Of a DNA stretch of 7,209 nt, positions 6,191-7,209 are shown in pieces. The stretch spans positions 1-7,209 of the forward strand of contig LATQ01000161.1 of the NCBI GenBank assembly GCA_001017865.1, written 5' to 3'. The notes beneath the pieces were generated by a model. The model worked only from the letters and a program-made list of their open reading frames with translations, ran no database searches and had not been told where the DNA came from. Positions within the stretch are counted from its first letter, which is position 1, and every line of letters starts with the position of its first letter. The DNA comes from Rhodococcus sp. IITR03. GTDB lineage: Bacteria; Actinomycetota; Actinomycetes; Mycobacteriales; Mycobacteriaceae. The translations under genes and the position numbers were made by a program.

Positions 6191-6196
6191 TGTCAA

Positions 6197-6288
6197 GGGA
6201 CAGTGGGACATCCTCGTAGGCGGACAGGTCATGTCCCTGTGCGCGGACAGCTGATCTCCCTGTCGGCGGTCAGCTGATCTCCCGCATA
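6197..6288. repeat. Four ~23-bp tandem repeats at the IS21 terminus
   Basis: Units begin at about 6197 (GGGACAGTGGGACATCC), 6220 (GCGGACAGGTCATGTCCC), 6243 (GCGGACAGCTGATCTCCC) and 6266 (GCGGTCAGCTGATCTCCC). The last three have an exact 23-base period, and the final two are nearly identical. Multiple short repeats at the ends are characteristic of the IS21 family and are taken to be binding sites for the IstA transposase. A GGGACAT / ATGTCCC inverted pair (6205-6211, 6231-6237) lies among them. The last unit overlaps the istB stop codon. Confidence 0.75.
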
Positions 6289-7062
6289 GGGGTCAGGTCA
6301 ACGGCATCACCCTCGTCCGGTGGTGGCGTCCTGCAGTCGCAACGAGGTGCCTCGGTGATCACCACATGGGCGTGATGCAGCAGTCGGTCGACGGCGGCGG
6401 TGGCGAGGGTTTTCGGCATGATCGTGTCGAACCCGGACGGGTGGAGGTTGCTGGTCACCGCCAGGCTGCGCCGCTCGTAGGCGGCATCGACGAGGCGATA
6501 GAACGCCTCGGCGGCGGCCTGCCCGGACGGCAACATCCCGATGTCGTCGACGACGATCAACTCGGCGCGGGTGATGCGGGTGATGGTCTTGGCGATCGAC
6601 CCGTCGACCGCGGCGCGTCCGATCGCTGCGGTCAACGACTCGAGGGTGAACCACGACACCCGCATCCCGGCGTCGATCACCGCATGGGCGAGCGCCTCGA
6701 CGAAGTGGGTCTTGCCGGTCCCCGACGGCCCGCTGACCGCGAGGTTCTCGCGCGGTGCACCCATTCGAGGGTCGCCAGGGAGCTTTGGGTAGGGGCCGGG
6801 ATCGACGAATCCGCCTCGCGCCACGAGGAAACGTTTTTCCGGCCGGTAATCCGGCGCTCTTGCGGCGCATCGCCTTCGTTGCCTCGTCGCGGCCGCGGGC
6901 CTCCTCGTCGAGCAGCACCTTGAGGACCTCGGTCGGATCCCACCGCTGGGCCTTCGCGGTGGCCAGCACCTCCGGGGCGGCAGCGCGTAGATAGGGCAGG
7001 CGCATCCGTTTGAGTACGGCGACCAGATCGTCCGGCAATGCCGGCGCAGGCTGGTGGTTCAT
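6270..7062 (-). pseudogene. istB: IS21-family IstB ATPase, two frameshifts
   Basis: IstB is the AAA+ helper ATPase that assists IstA in target selection and strand transfer. The start is ATG 7062, sharing one base with the istA stop (TGATG). The first frame runs through TKAMRRKSAGLPAGKTF; the second through WREADSSIPAPTQSSLATLE and WVHR; the third from RENLAVSGPSGTGKTH to TGA 6272-6270. Single bases are missing at about 6829-6831 (a T run on the coding strand) and about 6758 (CGC-GC, probably CGCCGC). Restoring both gives exactly 264 residues, normal for the family. The corrected protein has Walker A GPSGTGKT (112-119), Walker B LIVVDD (169-174), TSNLHPSGFDTIMPKTLATA and the DRLLHHAHVV motif. 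As written, the product would stop being IstB after about 78 residues, so the element could not move on its own if the indels are real. Confidence 0.88.
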
Positions 7063-7209
7063 CAGCTCGCTCCCGCCGCTGCGGTGGTGCCGAATCCGGC
7101 CCAGGCGGCGGTGCCGGGCTGGACCGAATGGGCCTCGTCGGCGACGACCACCCCGGCGCCGGTGGTGGCGGTGTGGTGCGCGACGATCGCCGGCAGGTCC
7201 GAACCGTCG
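7062..7209 (-). CDS. istA: IstA transposase, last 48 codons only
   Basis: The minus-strand frame runs from the right window edge (first full codon 7208-7206) to TGA 7064-7062 and overlaps the istB ATG by one base. The tail is Ala/Thr/Gly-rich (QPGTAAWAGFGTTAAAG) and contains no DDE catalytic motif, which would lie further upstream. Identity rests on position: in IS21 elements istA directly precedes istB with overlapping or abutting codons. The tail alone would not identify it. Confidence 0.65.
   Translation of the reverse strand, partial: DGSDLPAIVAHHTATTGAGVVVADEAHSVQPGTAAWAGFGTTAAAGAS

Larger units (their letters stand above)
6191..7209 (-). mobile_element. IS21-family insertion sequence, one end present, rest beyond the window
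   Basis: The element contains the end of istA and a complete but frameshifted istB in the overlapping order typical of IS21 elements, preceded on the left by tandem terminal repeats (6197-6288). The outer end is placed at TG 6191 (TGTCAAGGGACAG), because the family usually starts with TG and the repeats begin just inside. The other end, the start of istA and any target duplication are outside the window, so the boundary is inferred. The element apparently lies in a gene whose C-terminal fragment remains at 6012-6190. Confidence 0.8.

Noticed and set aside
5937..6254. Plus-strand frame crossing the IS21 boundary
   Set aside because: It runs through the IS terminal repeats and is antisense to the better fragment; a gene spanning the IS end is unlikely.
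6677..6943. Programmed ribosomal frameshifting as the explanation for split istB
   Set aside because: IS21 istB is normally a single frame. The breaks sit at unremarkable sites without a slippery heptamer and stimulatory structure, and two shifts would be needed.
1..7209. tRNA, rRNA or CRISPR arrays
   Set aside because: I saw no cloverleaf-like segment with a T-arm motif, no rRNA-like sequence and no regularly spaced repeats with unique spacers. The only periodic array is the IS21 end, whose units abut with no spacers.

Overview
The window comes from a high-GC actinobacterium. Codons strongly favour G or C at the third position, and the two ordinary chromosomal genes (DUF2254 and DUF4383 membrane proteins) are of types common in Mycobacteriales such as Rhodococcus, Gordonia and Nocardia. 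Genus is an inference; nothing here fixes it.

Layout. Bases 1-1925 (+ strand) hold the end of a DUF2254 membrane protein and a small four-helix DUF4383 membrane protein that is frameshifted near base 1712. Bases 1926-2551 have no gene I can support but carry several dyads and a likely terminator. Bases 2552-5529 (- strand) are a compact recombinase module. In transcription order it contains a tyrosine recombinase (frameshifted near 4562-4566), a small Cro/C1-type helix-turn-helix protein (two frameshifts), and a 491-residue protein joining six CxxC zinc knuckles to a divergent tyrosine-recombinase-like C-terminus. Bases 5530-6011 are mostly non-coding, with a 15-bp inverted repeat, an ATAAC/GTTAT dyad and one doubtful small ORF. 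Bases 6012-6190 hold the C-terminal end of an unidentified gene, apparently cut by an IS21-family element. That element begins at about 6191 with four ~23-bp tandem repeats and runs off the right edge; its istB carries two frameshifts and only the last 48 codons of istA are visible.

How it fits together. The stretch from about 2 kb to the right edge looks like accessory DNA: a three-gene recombinase cassette next to an IS21-type transposon, beside chromosomal membrane-protein genes. Four recognisable genes regain their full family sequence if one or two bases are restored, mostly in short homopolymers. Either the region is decaying, or the sequence contains systematic indel errors. I cannot separate these from sequence alone, so the four are listed as pseudogenes with their reconstructed products described.

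The most unusual item is the recombinase trio, especially the zinc-knuckle protein with altered catalytic residues and the similar dyads on either side of the module (2156-2177 and 5836-5849).
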